A stretch of 64,000 bases of DNA from Oscillospiraceae bacterium (GTDB taxonomy: Bacteria > Bacillota > Clostridia > Oscillospirales > Acutalibacteraceae): the NCBI GenBank assembly GCA_902762875.1, contig CACWPS010000006.1, positions 48,665-112,664 of the forward strand, written 5' to 3'. The position numbers were made by a program, and so were the translations under genes. The notes under the pieces are model-generated. The model searched no databases and was not told the DNA's origin. It saw only the letters and a program-made list of their open reading frames with translations. Below are positions 1 to 8,468 of this stretch, piece after piece (position 1 is the first letter of the stretch; each line of letters starts with the position of its first letter).

Positions 1-93
1 GCGAGAGCCGATTTTTGATAGCCCCGAGACAGAGACTCCGCAAAGACCAAACAGCATTGTAAGAGTAAGCAAAATTACGAAAATGCGTTTCAT
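1..93 (-). CDS. N-terminus of an exported protein (truncated by window edge)
   Basis: The first 31 codons of a minus-strand gene run off the left edge. The peptide begins MKRIFVILLTLTMLFGLC, a short basic start followed by a hydrophobic stretch. This is a typical signal peptide, and the Cys near residue 18 could belong to a lipobox. An AAGGGTGG ribosome binding site lies 9 bases before the ATG. It is transcribed away from spoIIE, so the two genes diverge from the AT-rich region at 94-276. The rest of the protein is outside the window, so no function can be given. Confidence 0.6.
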   Translation of the reverse strand, partial: MKRIFVILLTLTMLFGLCGVSVSGLSKIGSR

Positions 94-177
94 TATTCCA
101 TTCCACCCTTTTAGATTTATTATCAATATCCTGCCCGAGGTTATAAAAAATATTCTTTTTTATGTAAAAAAATATTT

Positions 178-244
178 TTCGTCAAAAAAATTATTAATTC
201 CCTGCCCTGCTTTGACAAATTATATACACTCACCGCCGTATAAT
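178..244 (+). promoter_or_regulatory. spoIIE promoter with 21-bp spacing and Spo0A-box-like sites
   Basis: TTGACA at 212-217 and TATAAT at 239-244 are both perfect hexamers, but they are 21 bp apart rather than 17. In Bacillus subtilis the Spo0A-activated promoters of spoIIE and spoIIG have the same abnormal spacing (21-22 bp). Two sequences one base away from the 0A box (TTGTCGAA or its complement) are present: TTCGTCAA at 178-185, and TTTGACAA at 211-218 overlapping the -35. Promoter geometry is seen directly; Spo0A control is inferred. Confidence 0.7.
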
Positions 245-276
245 TAGTATGAATAAAAATACGGCGGTGATTTTAA

Positions 277-2586
277 TTGAAGGATATTGTAAAAATATCA
301 AAAAAAACGGAAAAATTTAATTACAGCGAGTTGATTGCGGCAATAGCTACCCATATTTTTGTGGCGGTGGCGGGCTTTATTGCCGCCCGTGCGACGGTTG
401 CGGACAAGCTTTTACCATTTGGGCTTTCCTTAGCGTCAGGAGCTTCCCTTACATACACCCCCGCAGCGGCAATAGGGGTATTTTTGGGATACTTTATTCC
501 GGCCCTTGATACGGGCGGTTTTCGGTATATAGCGGCAATGTTTGCCATAATCGCCATAAAGTTGTTATTAAGCGGATATAAAAGGCTGACGGAAAATCCT
601 GTATTTTTAAGCTTTATATGCCTACTTGCAAGCTTTTTAACCTCGGCGGTAACCCTTAGCGGGCTTAATTTCAGTTTTCTTAACATACTTGCAGAGTCGC
701 TGCTTGCGGCGGGCGGGACATATTTTATAAGCCGCTTATTTCATTCACTGCCAAAAGCAGTAAGCGGGCTTACCGGGGACGAGCTTGTTTCGCTTTTCGC
801 AACCCTTAGTATAATTATGACGGGCATTAACGGTATTAGCTTTAACGGTATTTCCCTCGGGCACATATTAGGCATTACACTTATTCTTACTGCGGCTAAA
901 TACGGGGGTACGCTTTCGGGCGCAGTTTGCGGCACAACCGTCGCATTATCACTTATTTTAAGCGGCACTGCGGGAGAAATAGCTGTGATTTACGCCTTTA
1001 TGGGGCTTATTGCAGGTGTATTTTCCTCATACGGTAAATATATTCAGGTGACAATACCGCTCATTTTCAGCCTTGTAGGGTCTGTAATCACAGGCAACCC
1101 GATACTAATTGCCGCCACCGTGATTGAAGCGGCGCTGGGCTCCGCCCTATTTTTGGCTTTACCGAGACGGCTATCGGTACACATAAGCCGTCTGTTTTCG
1201 GTTTATCCTAAGCTTGTAACCCCCGACGGCTTTAAAAGGTCACTCTCAATGAAGCTTAATGTTGCGGCAAGTGCGCTGTGCGATGTTTCCGAGACGGTAG
1301 ACCAGGTCTCCGCCGAGCTTTCCAAGATTAACTCCCCCGATTTCGGCACTGTTATTAACGCTATTGAGCAGGATGCCTGTGTAGGCTGTAAGCTTAGAAT
1401 TCATTGTTGGGAAAGCCGCCGTGACAGCACGGTTGAAGCGATACTCGGAATGACAAAGGCCATAAAGGAAGGCTCAAGAACACCCGAAAACGGTGCGCCC
1501 GAGGAGTTTCGGGGCAGATGCCTTAGGGTGTCACAGGTTGCTAATGCCGCCTATAAGCGTTATTCTGACTACACCTCCAGAATAGCCGCCGAAAATCGCA
1601 TTGATGAGGTGCGCTCGGTGGTGTCCGACCAGTTTGACGGAATATCCTATATGCTAACAGAGCTTGCAAACGACCTCGAAAAGGACGGAAAATTCGATAA
1701 TTCCACCGCCGCAAAGGCTTCGGCGGCGCTTAAAAACCTCGGGCTTAATACAGAGGAATGTACCTGCAAAATTGATAAATTCGGCAGAATGAGCCTTGAA
1801 ATGAAGGTGAAAAAACAGCCTGACACCGTAATAAATAAATTGCAGATGATGAAGCTATTATCGGTTGTATGCGAGCGTGATTTTGACCCACCCGCAATTA
1901 ATACGACCGGCGACAGTATATTCCTCACCCTTAACGAGCACGCCGCAATAAGGGTTGATGTGGGTGTAGAACAAAAATGCGCCTCCGACTCGGCAATGTG
2001 CGGCGACGCCTACAGATATTTTTTTGACGGCAAAGGGCATTTTATTATGATTCTTTCCGACGGTATGGGAACAGGCGGAAGGGCGGCGGTTGACGGCGCT
2101 ATGGCTTCGGGGCTTATGAGCCGTCTTATAAAGGCGGGCTTCGGCTATGACTGCTCCCTTAGAATACTTAATTCCTCAATGCTCTTTAAATCAACCGATG
2201 AATCCCTTGCTACCGTGGATATTGCAAGCATAGATTTATTCACAGGTCAGGTTGAGCTTTACAAGGCAGGTGCCGCACCAACCTTAATAAGGCGTTCAGG
2301 GCGAACGGGAAAGGCGGAAAGCACCTCCCTGCCGGCAGGCATTCTGCGTGAAATAAGCTTTGACAAGGCGGTTGTGAAGTGCAAAATCGGGGATATTGTG
2401 GTGCTTATGTCGGACGGAGCAACAGTAGAGGGAACCGACTGGATTAGAGAAGAAGTCGAAAACTGGAGCGACGGCACAGCCGAGGAGCTCGCAGAGCGCA
2501 TATGCGAGGGGGCTAAACGACGCCGAAGCGACAATCACCTTGATGATATTACGGTTATGACCGCAATTCTCAAAAAATCGGTATAA
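277..2586 (+). CDS. spoIIE: Stage II sporulation protein E, PP2C-type phosphatase
   Basis: SpoIIE is the membrane-bound serine phosphatase that dephosphorylates SpoIIAA, releasing sigma-F in the forespore; it also acts at the polar septum. The 769-aa protein has about ten hydrophobic segments in residues 20-310, a central region, and a C-terminal PP2C/SpoIIE domain from about residue 560. That domain carries the metal-binding motifs SDGMGTGG (near 593), LMSDGATVEG (near 709) and DDITVM (near 755). Length is close to the Bacillus protein (about 830 aa). The start is a TTG at 277, about 7 bases after GGTGA; no ATG nearby fits better. It is monocistronic and ends at a strong hairpin. Its presence implies a sporulating lineage. 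Confidence 0.95.
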   Translation: MKDIVKISKKTEKFNYSELIAAIATHIFVAVAGFIAARATVADKLLPFGLSLASGASLTYTPAAAIGVFLGYFIPALDTGGFRYIAAMFAIIAIKLLLSGYKRLTENPVFLSFICLLASFLTSAVTLSGLNFSFLNILAESLLAAGGTYFISRLFHSLPKAVSGLTGDELVSLFATLSIIMTGINGISFNGISLGHILGITLILTAAKYGGTLSGAVCGTTVALSLILSGTAGEIAVIYAFMGLIAGVFSSYGKYIQVTIPLIFSLVGSVITGNPILIAATVIEAALGSALFLALPRRLSVHISRLFSVYPKLVTPDGFKRSLSMKLNVAASALCDVSETVDQVSAELSKINSPDFGTVINAIEQDACVGCKLRIHCWESRRDSTVEAILGMTKAIKEGSRTPENGAPEEFRGRCLRVSQVANAAYKRYSDYTSRIAAENRIDEVRSVVSDQFDGISYMLTELANDLEKDGKFDNSTAAKASAALKNLGLNTEECTCKIDKFGRMSLEMKVKKQPDTVINKLQMMKLLSVVCERDFDPPAINTTGDSIFLTLNEHAAIRVDVGVEQKCASDSAMCGDAYRYFFDGKGHFIMILSDGMGTGGRAAVDGAMASGLMSRLIKAGFGYDCSLRILNSSMLFKSTDESLATVDIASIDLFTGQVELYKAGAAPTLIRRSGRTGKAESTSLPAGILREISFDKAVVKCKIGDIVVLMSDGATVEGTDWIREEVENWSDGTAEELAERICEGAKRRRSDNHLDDITVMTAILKKSV

Positions 2587-2588
2587 GA

Positions 2589-2624
2589 AAAGCCTCCGAA
2601 AAATTCGGAGGCTTTAGTTTTTAG
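2589..2624 (+). terminator. Intrinsic terminator of spoIIE, probably bidirectional
   Basis: A perfect 10-bp stem (AGCCTCCGAA at 2591-2600 with TTCGGAGGCT at 2604-2613) and an AAA loop, followed on the plus strand by a T-rich run. The minus-strand side also has TTTTC, so it may serve the convergent fucO gene too. Confidence 0.85.
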
Positions 2625-2633
2625 AGTGTATTA

Positions 2634-3779
2634 TTACATCAGGCTCTTATAAAGCTCGATAATATCCTCAACGCTGGTCTCTCTCGGGTTGCCGGGACGG
2701 CAAGCATCTGCATAAGCAGATTCAGCAAGAGCAGTAATATCCTCTTCCTTAACGATACCCTTTAAGGTGGTGGGGATTCCAACATCCTCAGCAAGCTGAC
2801 GGACAGCGTCAACAGCCGCCTTGCGGTACTCGTCCTGAGTCATAGAGTCAACGCCCTCAACGCCCATAGCCTTTGCAATATCCTTATACTTCTCGCCTGT
2901 GTACTCGGCATTGTAAGCCATAACAGTGGGAAGAAGGATAGCGCAAGCCTTACCGTGGGGTGTGTCATAATAAGCAGAAAGGGTATGAGCCATAGAGTGG
3001 TCAACACCGAGGCCTACATTGGAGAAGCCCATTCCCGCAACATACTGACCGAGAGCCATACCGTCACGGCCTTCCTTGCCGTTCTTAACAGCGTCACGGA
3101 GTGAACGGGCGATAATCTCAATAGCCTTAATGTGGAACATATCCGAAAGCTCCCAAGCACCCTTAGTTATGTAGCCCTCAATAGCGTGGGTAAGAGCGTC
3201 CATACCTGTAGCGGCGGTAAGAGCGGCGGGCATTGTAGCCATCATATCGGGGTCTACAACTGCAACAACGGGAATATCGTGAACATCAACGCATACGAAC
3301 TTACGCTTTTTCTCAACATCGGTGATAACATAGTTGATAGTAACCTCAGCGGCAGTACCTGCTGTGGTCGGAACAGCGATAATCGGAACGCACTTATTCT
3401 TTGTGGGAGCTACACCCTCAAGAGAACGGACATCCTCAAACTCGGGGTTGGTGATGATAATACCGATAGCCTTTGCGGTATCCATAGAAGAGCCGCCGCC
3501 GATTGCAACAATACAGTCAGCTCCGCAAGCCTTGAATTCCTCAACGCCGTGCTGAACATTTTCGATGGTGGGGTTAGCCTTAATATCGGTATAAAGCTTG
3601 TACTCTATTCCCGCATTATCGAGAATATCGGTAACCTTCTGTGCAACGCCGAATTTTACAAGGTCGGGATCGGAAGCAACAAAGGCTTTTTTAAAGCCGC
3701 GGCTTTTAATCTCGTCCGGAATGGCGTTAATTGCACCCGCACCGTGATAGGAGGTCTCATTCAACATAAATTTGTTCAT
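2634..3779 (-). CDS. fucO: Iron-containing alcohol dehydrogenase, lactaldehyde reductase FucO type
   Basis: This group III Fe-dependent alcohol dehydrogenase reduces L-lactaldehyde to 1,2-propanediol with NADH in fucose/rhamnose fermentation. The 381-aa sequence follows E. coli FucO (382 aa) almost end to end: the start FMLNET, the NAD-binding GGGSSMDT, PTTAGTAAEVT, and GMDALTHAIEGYIT. The four metal ligands appear as D and H of DALTH (about 195 and 199), the first H of VDHSMAH (about 262) and H of TPHG (about 276). The ribosome binding site is AAAGGTGA. It stands alone, with its own promoter and a shared terminator, and no fucose catabolic neighbours are present. The exact substrate (lactaldehyde or another short aldehyde) is inferred from similarity. 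Confidence 0.88.
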   Translation of the reverse strand: MNKFMLNETSYHGAGAINAIPDEIKSRGFKKAFVASDPDLVKFGVAQKVTDILDNAGIEYKLYTDIKANPTIENVQHGVEEFKACGADCIVAIGGGSSMDTAKAIGIIITNPEFEDVRSLEGVAPTKNKCVPIIAVPTTAGTAAEVTINYVITDVEKKRKFVCVDVHDIPVVAVVDPDMMATMPAALTAATGMDALTHAIEGYITKGAWELSDMFHIKAIEIIARSLRDAVKNGKEGRDGMALGQYVAGMGFSNVGLGVDHSMAHTLSAYYDTPHGKACAILLPTVMAYNAEYTGEKYKDIAKAMGVEGVDSMTQDEYRKAAVDAVRQLAEDVGIPTTLKGIVKEEDITALAESAYADACRPGNPRETSVEDIIELYKSLM

Positions 3780-3815
3780 AGGGAATCACCTTTCCTTTAT
3801 AAATTTTACCATTTA

Positions 3816-3844
3816 ATTATACAGCAATTTTTTTGTTAAATCAA
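3816..3844 (-). promoter_or_regulatory. Sigma-A promoter of fucO
   Basis: On the minus strand TTGATT (3839-3844), a 17-bp spacer and TATAAT (3816-3821) preceded by TG. It lies about 35 bases before the fucO start. Confidence 0.65.
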
Positions 3845-3900
3845 TAACAAAATAGTAAACAATATATTATTTTTTTATATAACTGTTATTAATTTAAGAC

Positions 3901-4635
3901 TTAAGAAGCGCTTTTAAGCTTTTCAAGAAGCTTCTTTGAACTCTCATAAGCCTTGGCGGCCTGCTTTTTATTTTGCATTGTGGTTTCGCTTATTCTGCGG
4001 CAGGATATTTGCAGACCCTCTGGCAATTTACCGAATTGCTCCGATTCGGTAGCGGTATAAAATTCCTCGCCGAATTTAAGGGGCTCGCCCTCTAAAAGAG
4101 CGCCGCTCTGCGGAAGCCCGTTTATATACTCATAGGTCTCACTGTCGGTAATATACAGCATTGCGTTTTCGTCACCTGCGAGCATCGCCTGAAGCTTTGA
4201 AAGCATAGTATACTTATACTGTGAATCACCAGTTGTATTTGAAAAGCTTACATTAACAACCTGAACATTTATCTCGCCGTCGCCGTTTGTATCCTCGGAA
4301 TATTTTTTAAGATAATCGGCTATTCCCTCCGTTTGTGCGTCAAGCGCAGTAGTATGTGTAAAGTAGACCACCTGAAGGTCGTATTCTGTCTTTGTGGCAC
4401 ATTGAGCTATTAAAACCGCTAAAACTGCAACGGACGCAACAATCGCCACTACACACCACTTATAATGAAACCAGAAATTATCACATTTTTCCTTGGGTGT
4501 TTTAGGAACTATTGCAACCTCGCTGGGTTTAGGCGGGGCTTTCATTTCCCCGCTCTGCATTTTTTTAAGCTCTAAAAATTCCTGACGGGCTCTTCTCTGC
4601 TCCTCTAATATTTCGTTAGTCTTTTTTTCAGCCAT
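3901..4635 (-). CDS. Single-pass membrane protein of unknown function
   Basis: The 244-aa product is not recognised. It has a charged, probably coiled N-terminus (residues 1-35, rich in E, R and Q), a Pro-rich linker, one hydrophobic helix (CVVAIVASVAVLAVLIAQCA, about 61-80), then a soluble extracytoplasmic domain of about 160 residues containing a DTNGDGEINV stretch that resembles a dockerin/EF-hand calcium loop. A Lys-rich helix closes it. The topology predicts type II insertion (N-in, C-out). It is preceded by AGGTGATA and is not linked to other genes in an obvious operon. Similar proteins of this architecture occur in Clostridia, but I cannot name a family. Confidence 0.7.
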   Translation of the reverse strand: MAEKKTNEILEEQRRARQEFLELKKMQSGEMKAPPKPSEVAIVPKTPKEKCDNFWFHYKWCVVAIVASVAVLAVLIAQCATKTEYDLQVVYFTHTTALDAQTEGIADYLKKYSEDTNGDGEINVQVVNVSFSNTTGDSQYKYTMLSKLQAMLAGDENAMLYITDSETYEYINGLPQSGALLEGEPLKFGEEFYTATESEQFGKLPEGLQISCRRISETTMQNKKQAAKAYESSKKLLEKLKSAS

Positions 4636-4740
4636 ATTATCACCTACTTTAATATACCACCAAAATCAAAGGTTTTCAAGCAGGCTATAGGTTATTTCTG
4701 TAAACATTTTTTTAACATATTTTATTAATCTGCTTCTAAA

Positions 4741-4779
4741 TTCAAAAATGCCGCCGAAGACTTGCATTTTCGGCGGCAT
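4741..4779 (-). terminator. Intrinsic terminator of the ECF sigma gene
   Basis: A perfect 11-bp GC-rich stem (ATGCCGCCGAA at 4748-4758 with its complement at 4769-4779) with a 10-nt loop. It is followed on the minus strand by TTTTT and lies 10 bases after the sigma gene stop. Confidence 0.85.
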
Positions 4780-4788
4780 CGGTTAAGC

Positions 4789-6342
4789 TTATTTGTATTG
4801 AATTAAAACATCACAATAACAATTCGGCGAGGGCATTTTAATCGCCCCTGTTCTTTGCACGTATTTGAGAACTACCTCATACATCCCGATAAATATATTA
4901 TGGCACATACGATCCGCATCATCGTTTAAGTGCTTGGGGAACAGCTTTTTATATCCCGAAATAAACTTATTTACTATTTCAGAATACTCAGGTATAAGGG
5001 GTGCAAAATATTTGTCTGCTATAGCTTCAAATTCTGCCTTTTGTTCTTTGGTGAAGAAGGGAGCCGTAACAAAAAAGCTTCCGTCTTCTCTTTTCACAAT
5101 ATAGCCGTCCCTGATCGCATCCGCTGCGGAATAGGTATCCTCCGTTGTACCGTTGCACAAAATATCCTCGCATACATTAATGTAATTAGCGTACATCATT
5201 TTTCGGAATTTAATACCCGAAACAAGATATGAGGTATGATTGCAACTCCCTCTACTTCCTAAATTAGCAGAATGCTGTCTGCTGATTCCTATTCTGTGAT
5301 GTTTGCCCGTTTCCATATTTCCGATGTAGCACCATTCGTTACCGTCATATCTTTTCTTAAAGGCAGGATACGGTAGACTGTTGTAACGCCAGCTTGCATA
5401 GGAAAACGCCATAACTCCGTAAAGATAAAATAAATCAGCTTCACTTTTTTCTGCCTTATAGAAATCGATAGCTGCCGCTTCCTCGGCTATACCGTCAAGA
5501 GCCTTGAGTAGCTTTTCCATAATAGGCATAAGCGCTTTTTCAGCGTTTTCTTCACAGTAAATACCGTATTTATCCGACCAAATTACAAAATCGGTTTGAT
5601 ATTTTCCATTGGAAACTTCAATAATTGCTTCCCGTTTTAATAGATTTTGGATTCGCTCCTCAATATAGTATGCGGGAACGCCGCATAGCTTTGCTAATTC
5701 TTCAATACTATTCGCCTGTTCGTAGCAATAATACAAAATATTTTGTGAGAGAGCATCGTCAATATATACGGTGGGGAAAGGAATGGTTTTGCCGTTATAA
5801 TTCCCGTTTCCGTATATATCGAGCCACATTTTCACAGGTCTTAAAGCAGTTTCTTTCATATCGGTACACTCCTTTTTCAGTTTCTTCCGAGCTTCGCTAA
5901 GGCGCCATCTTACGGTGCCTTCAGGAATTTTGAGCCTCTCGGAGATGGTTTTAGTTGAAAGACCGTCATAGTAGTAAAGAACGATGATGTCACGGTATAT
6001 TTCAGAGAGCATTGCGATTTTCGTTCGCAAAGAGTCGTAGATTTCTTCCTCTTCATCGAAATACTCATCCTCAAAAGGCAGTTTCTCAAGCGTGTCATAA
6101 GAATACATCGCGCGCTGTTTTCCCATATTACGCCTAAAGCTTTTTGTCACATTGTTGGCTATACTCCAAAGCCACGGCTCAAATTTGTTTTCATCTCTGA
6201 GCTTCGGCAATTCACGAACTACGGTAAATAATATTTCCTGTGCAAGCTCGTCTGCTTCTTCACGAGAGTATGTATGGTTAATAGCATAACCGTAGACCTT
6301 TTCAACATAGCTTTCAATGACTTCCTGTTTCACCGTTCTCAT
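4789..6342 (-). CDS. ECF-type RNA polymerase sigma factor with long C-terminal extension
   Basis: Residues about 10-75 match sigma-70 region 2 (ADELAQEILFTVVRELPKL, then FEPWLWSIANNVTKSFRR). Residues about 112-158 match region 4, with the helix-turn-helix LSTKTISERLKIPEGTVRWRL. An ECF factor normally ends there, at about 160-190 aa; this protein continues to 517 aa. The extension starts with what looks like a second winged helix (about 200-250: SIEELAKLCGVPAYYIEERIQNLLKR) and then about 260 residues I cannot assign. No anti-sigma gene is adjacent, so the extension may be the signal-sensing or autoinhibitory part. The ribosome binding site is AAAGGCAG and the gene is monocistronic. The sigma assignment is firm; function and targets are unknown. 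Confidence 0.85.
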   Translation of the reverse strand: MRTVKQEVIESYVEKVYGYAINHTYSREEADELAQEILFTVVRELPKLRDENKFEPWLWSIANNVTKSFRRNMGKQRAMYSYDTLEKLPFEDEYFDEEEEIYDSLRTKIAMLSEIYRDIIVLYYYDGLSTKTISERLKIPEGTVRWRLSEARKKLKKECTDMKETALRPVKMWLDIYGNGNYNGKTIPFPTVYIDDALSQNILYYCYEQANSIEELAKLCGVPAYYIEERIQNLLKREAIIEVSNGKYQTDFVIWSDKYGIYCEENAEKALMPIMEKLLKALDGIAEEAAAIDFYKAEKSEADLFYLYGVMAFSYASWRYNSLPYPAFKKRYDGNEWCYIGNMETGKHHRIGISRQHSANLGSRGSCNHTSYLVSGIKFRKMMYANYINVCEDILCNGTTEDTYSAADAIRDGYIVKREDGSFFVTAPFFTKEQKAEFEAIADKYFAPLIPEYSEIVNKFISGYKKLFPKHLNDDADRMCHNIFIGMYEVVLKYVQRTGAIKMPSPNCYCDVLIQYK

Positions 6343-6473
6343 CTGCCTTTCACTTATTAAGTGTCTGAAAAAGGAGTTTTGTTGGGTGGTTTTAAATAAT
6401 TTATATATTTAATTATAACATAGCGTGTCCGTTCGTCATATACTGTACTGCGAAAGTATACAAAAGACAAAAA

Positions 6474-6686
6474 GACTGTAGCATTAAGATTAAACTGCAC
6501 AAAATGAAAGCCTTAGTAAGCAAAAGGCCCCCTTGCCTAAGGGGGGCTGTCACGGCGAAGCCGTGACTGGGGGATATTTTTGTTTCGGTAAAAACCAATC
6601 ATATCCCTCCACCGCCGTTCGGCGGTCCCCCTCCCTTTAGGCAAGGGAGGCTTTAAATTGTGCAGAGTGTCTTCAATACGACAGTC
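6474..6686. repeat. MITE-like palindromic repeat with terminal inverted repeats
   Basis: This 213-bp element sits between the ECF sigma and gap genes. Its outer arms of about 38 bases (6474-6512 and 6649-6686) are imperfect inverted repeats; both share GACTGT at the outer edge and TGCACAA or its complement. Inside are stems built from CCCCTTGCCTAAGGGG-type and GTCACGGCGAAGCCGTGAC palindromes. The two halves pair, giving a hairpin of nearly the full length. On the minus strand the 6525-6546 stem followed by CCTTTT could end gap transcription. The inner core resembles the repeat at 33261-33388, and TTGTGCA-AGTG also follows that copy. No coding capacity; probably moved in trans. Confidence 0.75.
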
Positions 6687-6707
6687 CCTGTGTAAATTAG
6701 GTCTCGA

Positions 6708-7739
6708 TTAGATTTCAGCGAAATACTTAATGGTACGAACCATCTGGCTTGTATAGCTGTTCTCGTTGTCATACCAGGAAACAACCTGTACTTCATAAAG
6801 GTCGTCAGCAATCTTAGAAACCATTGTCTGAGTTGCATCGAAGAGTGAACCGTAACGCATACCGATAACATCGGAAGAAACGATTTGATCCTCGTTGTAA
6901 CCGAAGGATTCAGAAGCAGCAGCCTTCATAGCAGCGTTGATGCCTTCCTTAGTTACATCTGCTCCCTTAACAACAGCGGTAAGAATGGTGGTAGAGCCGG
7001 TCGGAACAGGAACACGCTGAGCAGAACCGATAAGCTTGCCGTTGAGCTCAGGAATTACAAGACCGATAGCCTTAGCAGCGCCTGTTGAGTTAGGAACGAT
7101 GTTTGCAGCGCCTGCGCGTGCACGGCGAAGGTCGCCCTTTCTGTGAGGACCGTCAAGAATCATCTGGTCGCCGGTGTAAGCGTGGATAGTGCTCATAATA
7201 CCACTCTGGATAGGAGCATAATCGTTAAGCGCCTTAGCCATAGGAGCCAAGCAGTTTGTGGTGCAGGAAGCAGCAGAAATGATGTTGTCTTCCTTAGTAA
7301 GGGTCTTTTCGTTAACGCTGTAAACGATAGTGGGAAGATCGTTGCCTGCAGGAGCAGAAATAACAACCTTCTTAGCACCGGCATCGATATGAGCCTGTGA
7401 CTTTTCTTTAGAGCAGTAGAAACCTGTGCACTCAAGAACAACATCTACGCCGATTTCGCCCCAAGGAAGATCCTTAGCGTCCTTCTCAGCATAAATCTTA
7501 AGTGTCTTGCCGTCAACAGTAATGGTGCCTGCCTCGTCATCAGCGGAAACGGTGTGAAGATTCTCACCGATGAAACCGCAGTAACCGCCCTGTGCTGTAT
7601 CATACTTTAAAAGATTAGCAAGCATAGAGGGCTTTGTAAGGTCGTTGATAGCTACTACATCGTAACCCTCAGCGCCGAACATCTGACGAAATGCGAGACG
7701 ACCGATACGGCCGAATCCGTTAATTGCAACTTTAACCAT
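6708..7739 (-). CDS. gap: Glyceraldehyde-3-phosphate dehydrogenase (type I)
   Basis: Catalyses NAD-dependent oxidation and phosphorylation of glyceraldehyde-3-phosphate to 1,3-bisphosphoglycerate in glycolysis. The 343-aa sequence opens with the Rossmann motif INGFGRIGR and has D33, which favours NAD. The catalytic Cys159 lies in [10 protein letters not shown] and His186 in [10 protein letters not shown]. The C-terminus [20 protein letters not shown] is typical. The ribosome binding site AAGGAGGT is near-perfect and the promoter is good, fitting a highly expressed gene. The other triose-phase genes pgk-tpiA-gpmI lie at 25-28.5 kb on the opposite strand rather than beside it. Confidence 0.97.
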   Translation of the reverse strand: MVKVAINGFGRIGRLAFRQMFGAEGYDVVAINDLTKPSMLANLLKYDTAQGGYCGFIGENLHTVSADDEAGTITVDGKTLKIYAEKDAKDLPWGEIGVDVVLECTGFYCSKEKSQAHIDAGAKKVVISAPAGNDLPTIVYSVNEKTLTKEDNIISAASCTTNCLAPMAKALNDYAPIQSGIMSTIHAYTGDQMILDGPHRKGDLRRARAGAANIVPNSTGAAKAIGLVIPELNGKLIGSAQRVPVPTGSTTILTAVVKGADVTKEGINAAMKAAASESFGYNEDQIVSSDVIGMRYGSLFDATQTMVSKIADDLYEVQVVSWYDNENSYTSQMVRTIKYFAEI

Positions 7740-7770
7740 TGGAATTACCTCCTTTATTTTTACATTTTCT

Positions 7771-7799
7771 ATTTTAACCTATTTCGCCGTTATTTTCAA
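7771..7799 (-). promoter_or_regulatory. Sigma-A promoter of gap
   Basis: Minus strand: TTGAAA (7794-7799), 17 bp, TAAAAT (7771-7776), followed about 30 bases later by the gap start. Confidence 0.65.
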
Positions 7800-7815
7800 G
7801 TGCTTTGTTTAAACT

Positions 7816-7843
7816 TTAACAATTTTTTTAATTTTTATATAAT
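7816..7843 (+). promoter_or_regulatory. Promoter of the small gene at 7878
   Basis: Plus strand: TTAACA (7816-7821), 16 bp, TATAAT (7838-7843), 35 bases before the start codon. It diverges from the gap promoter. Confidence 0.5.
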
Positions 7844-7877
7844 TTGGCATAATAACTCCATATGCGGAGGTCACATT

Positions 7878-8468
7878 ATGATATATTTGCCAAAAACTTT
7901 TGAACGGTATTTGTCTGCGCTGAGACTTTATGTTCAAATTTCCTGTTTAAAGGGCGGCGGATTGAAACAGCTGTCCCAGCTTAGAACAATAAGTCTTGCG
8001 GAGGCTTTTTATTATAAAGACCAACTAACCCCTATAGATATAATAAAGCTTTCAAACTCCCTCTTAGGTGCGGCGGTTATTGTTCTTATGCAAAGGGGCA
8101 TCAGGCTCTCGGCTGTTTTTTCGGGCGGCGGAGTGCACCTTATAAGCAGGCGGCTTTATACTGCCCTTTTATCGGAGCTATTTAAGGTTAGCAAAGACTG
8201 CTGTAAAATAAAAGTGAGTACAGATCCGCAAAAAATTATAATAAAAGCCGAGGGAATATGTATTTCCGACATTATCCCACGGCTTATTAAGGCATTAAAA
8301 GGGTTTTATTTTTTTGAAAGGGCAACAAATACCCTGCTCATAGTAATTCCAAGTGAAGAAACCAAGCTTAAATCACAGCCTGTGGAAAACGAATGGTGTT
8401 ATATTTTAGACCGATTTTCCCCTGTAAACATCTGGCTTTTAAACGAAAAAAGTGAGGGTATACCATAG
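7878..8468 (+). CDS. Conserved-looking protein of unknown function
   Basis: A 196-aa protein starting MIYLPKTFERY. I chose the ATG at 7878 because GCGGAGGT lies 6 bases before it; the same frame is open further upstream but without a ribosome binding site. It has alternating hydrophobic and charged segments, a Gly-rich turn (VFSGGGVHL), and no signal peptide. A faint likeness to GHKL-type ATPase folds (degenerate histidine kinase) is conceivable but unsupported by an N box. Its stop codon directly abuts the stop of the convergent FAD oxidoreductase gene (TAG/CTA at 8466-8471), so the two transcripts must overlap. Confidence 0.6.
   Translation: MIYLPKTFERYLSALRLYVQISCLKGGGLKQLSQLRTISLAEAFYYKDQLTPIDIIKLSNSLLGAAVIVLMQRGIRLSAVFSGGGVHLISRRLYTALLSELFKVSKDCCKIKVSTDPQKIIIKAEGICISDIIPRLIKALKGFYFFERATNTLLIVIPSEETKLKSQPVENEWCYILDRFSPVNIWLLNEKSEGIP

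Noticed and set aside
3132-3839. Long plus-strand open frame opposite fucO
   Set aside because: It is a shadow of fucO codon bias, has no ribosome binding site and no recognisable domain.
6525-6660. CRISPR-like repeat region
   Set aside because: The repeats are inverted arms of one palindrome, not regularly spaced direct repeats with spacers.
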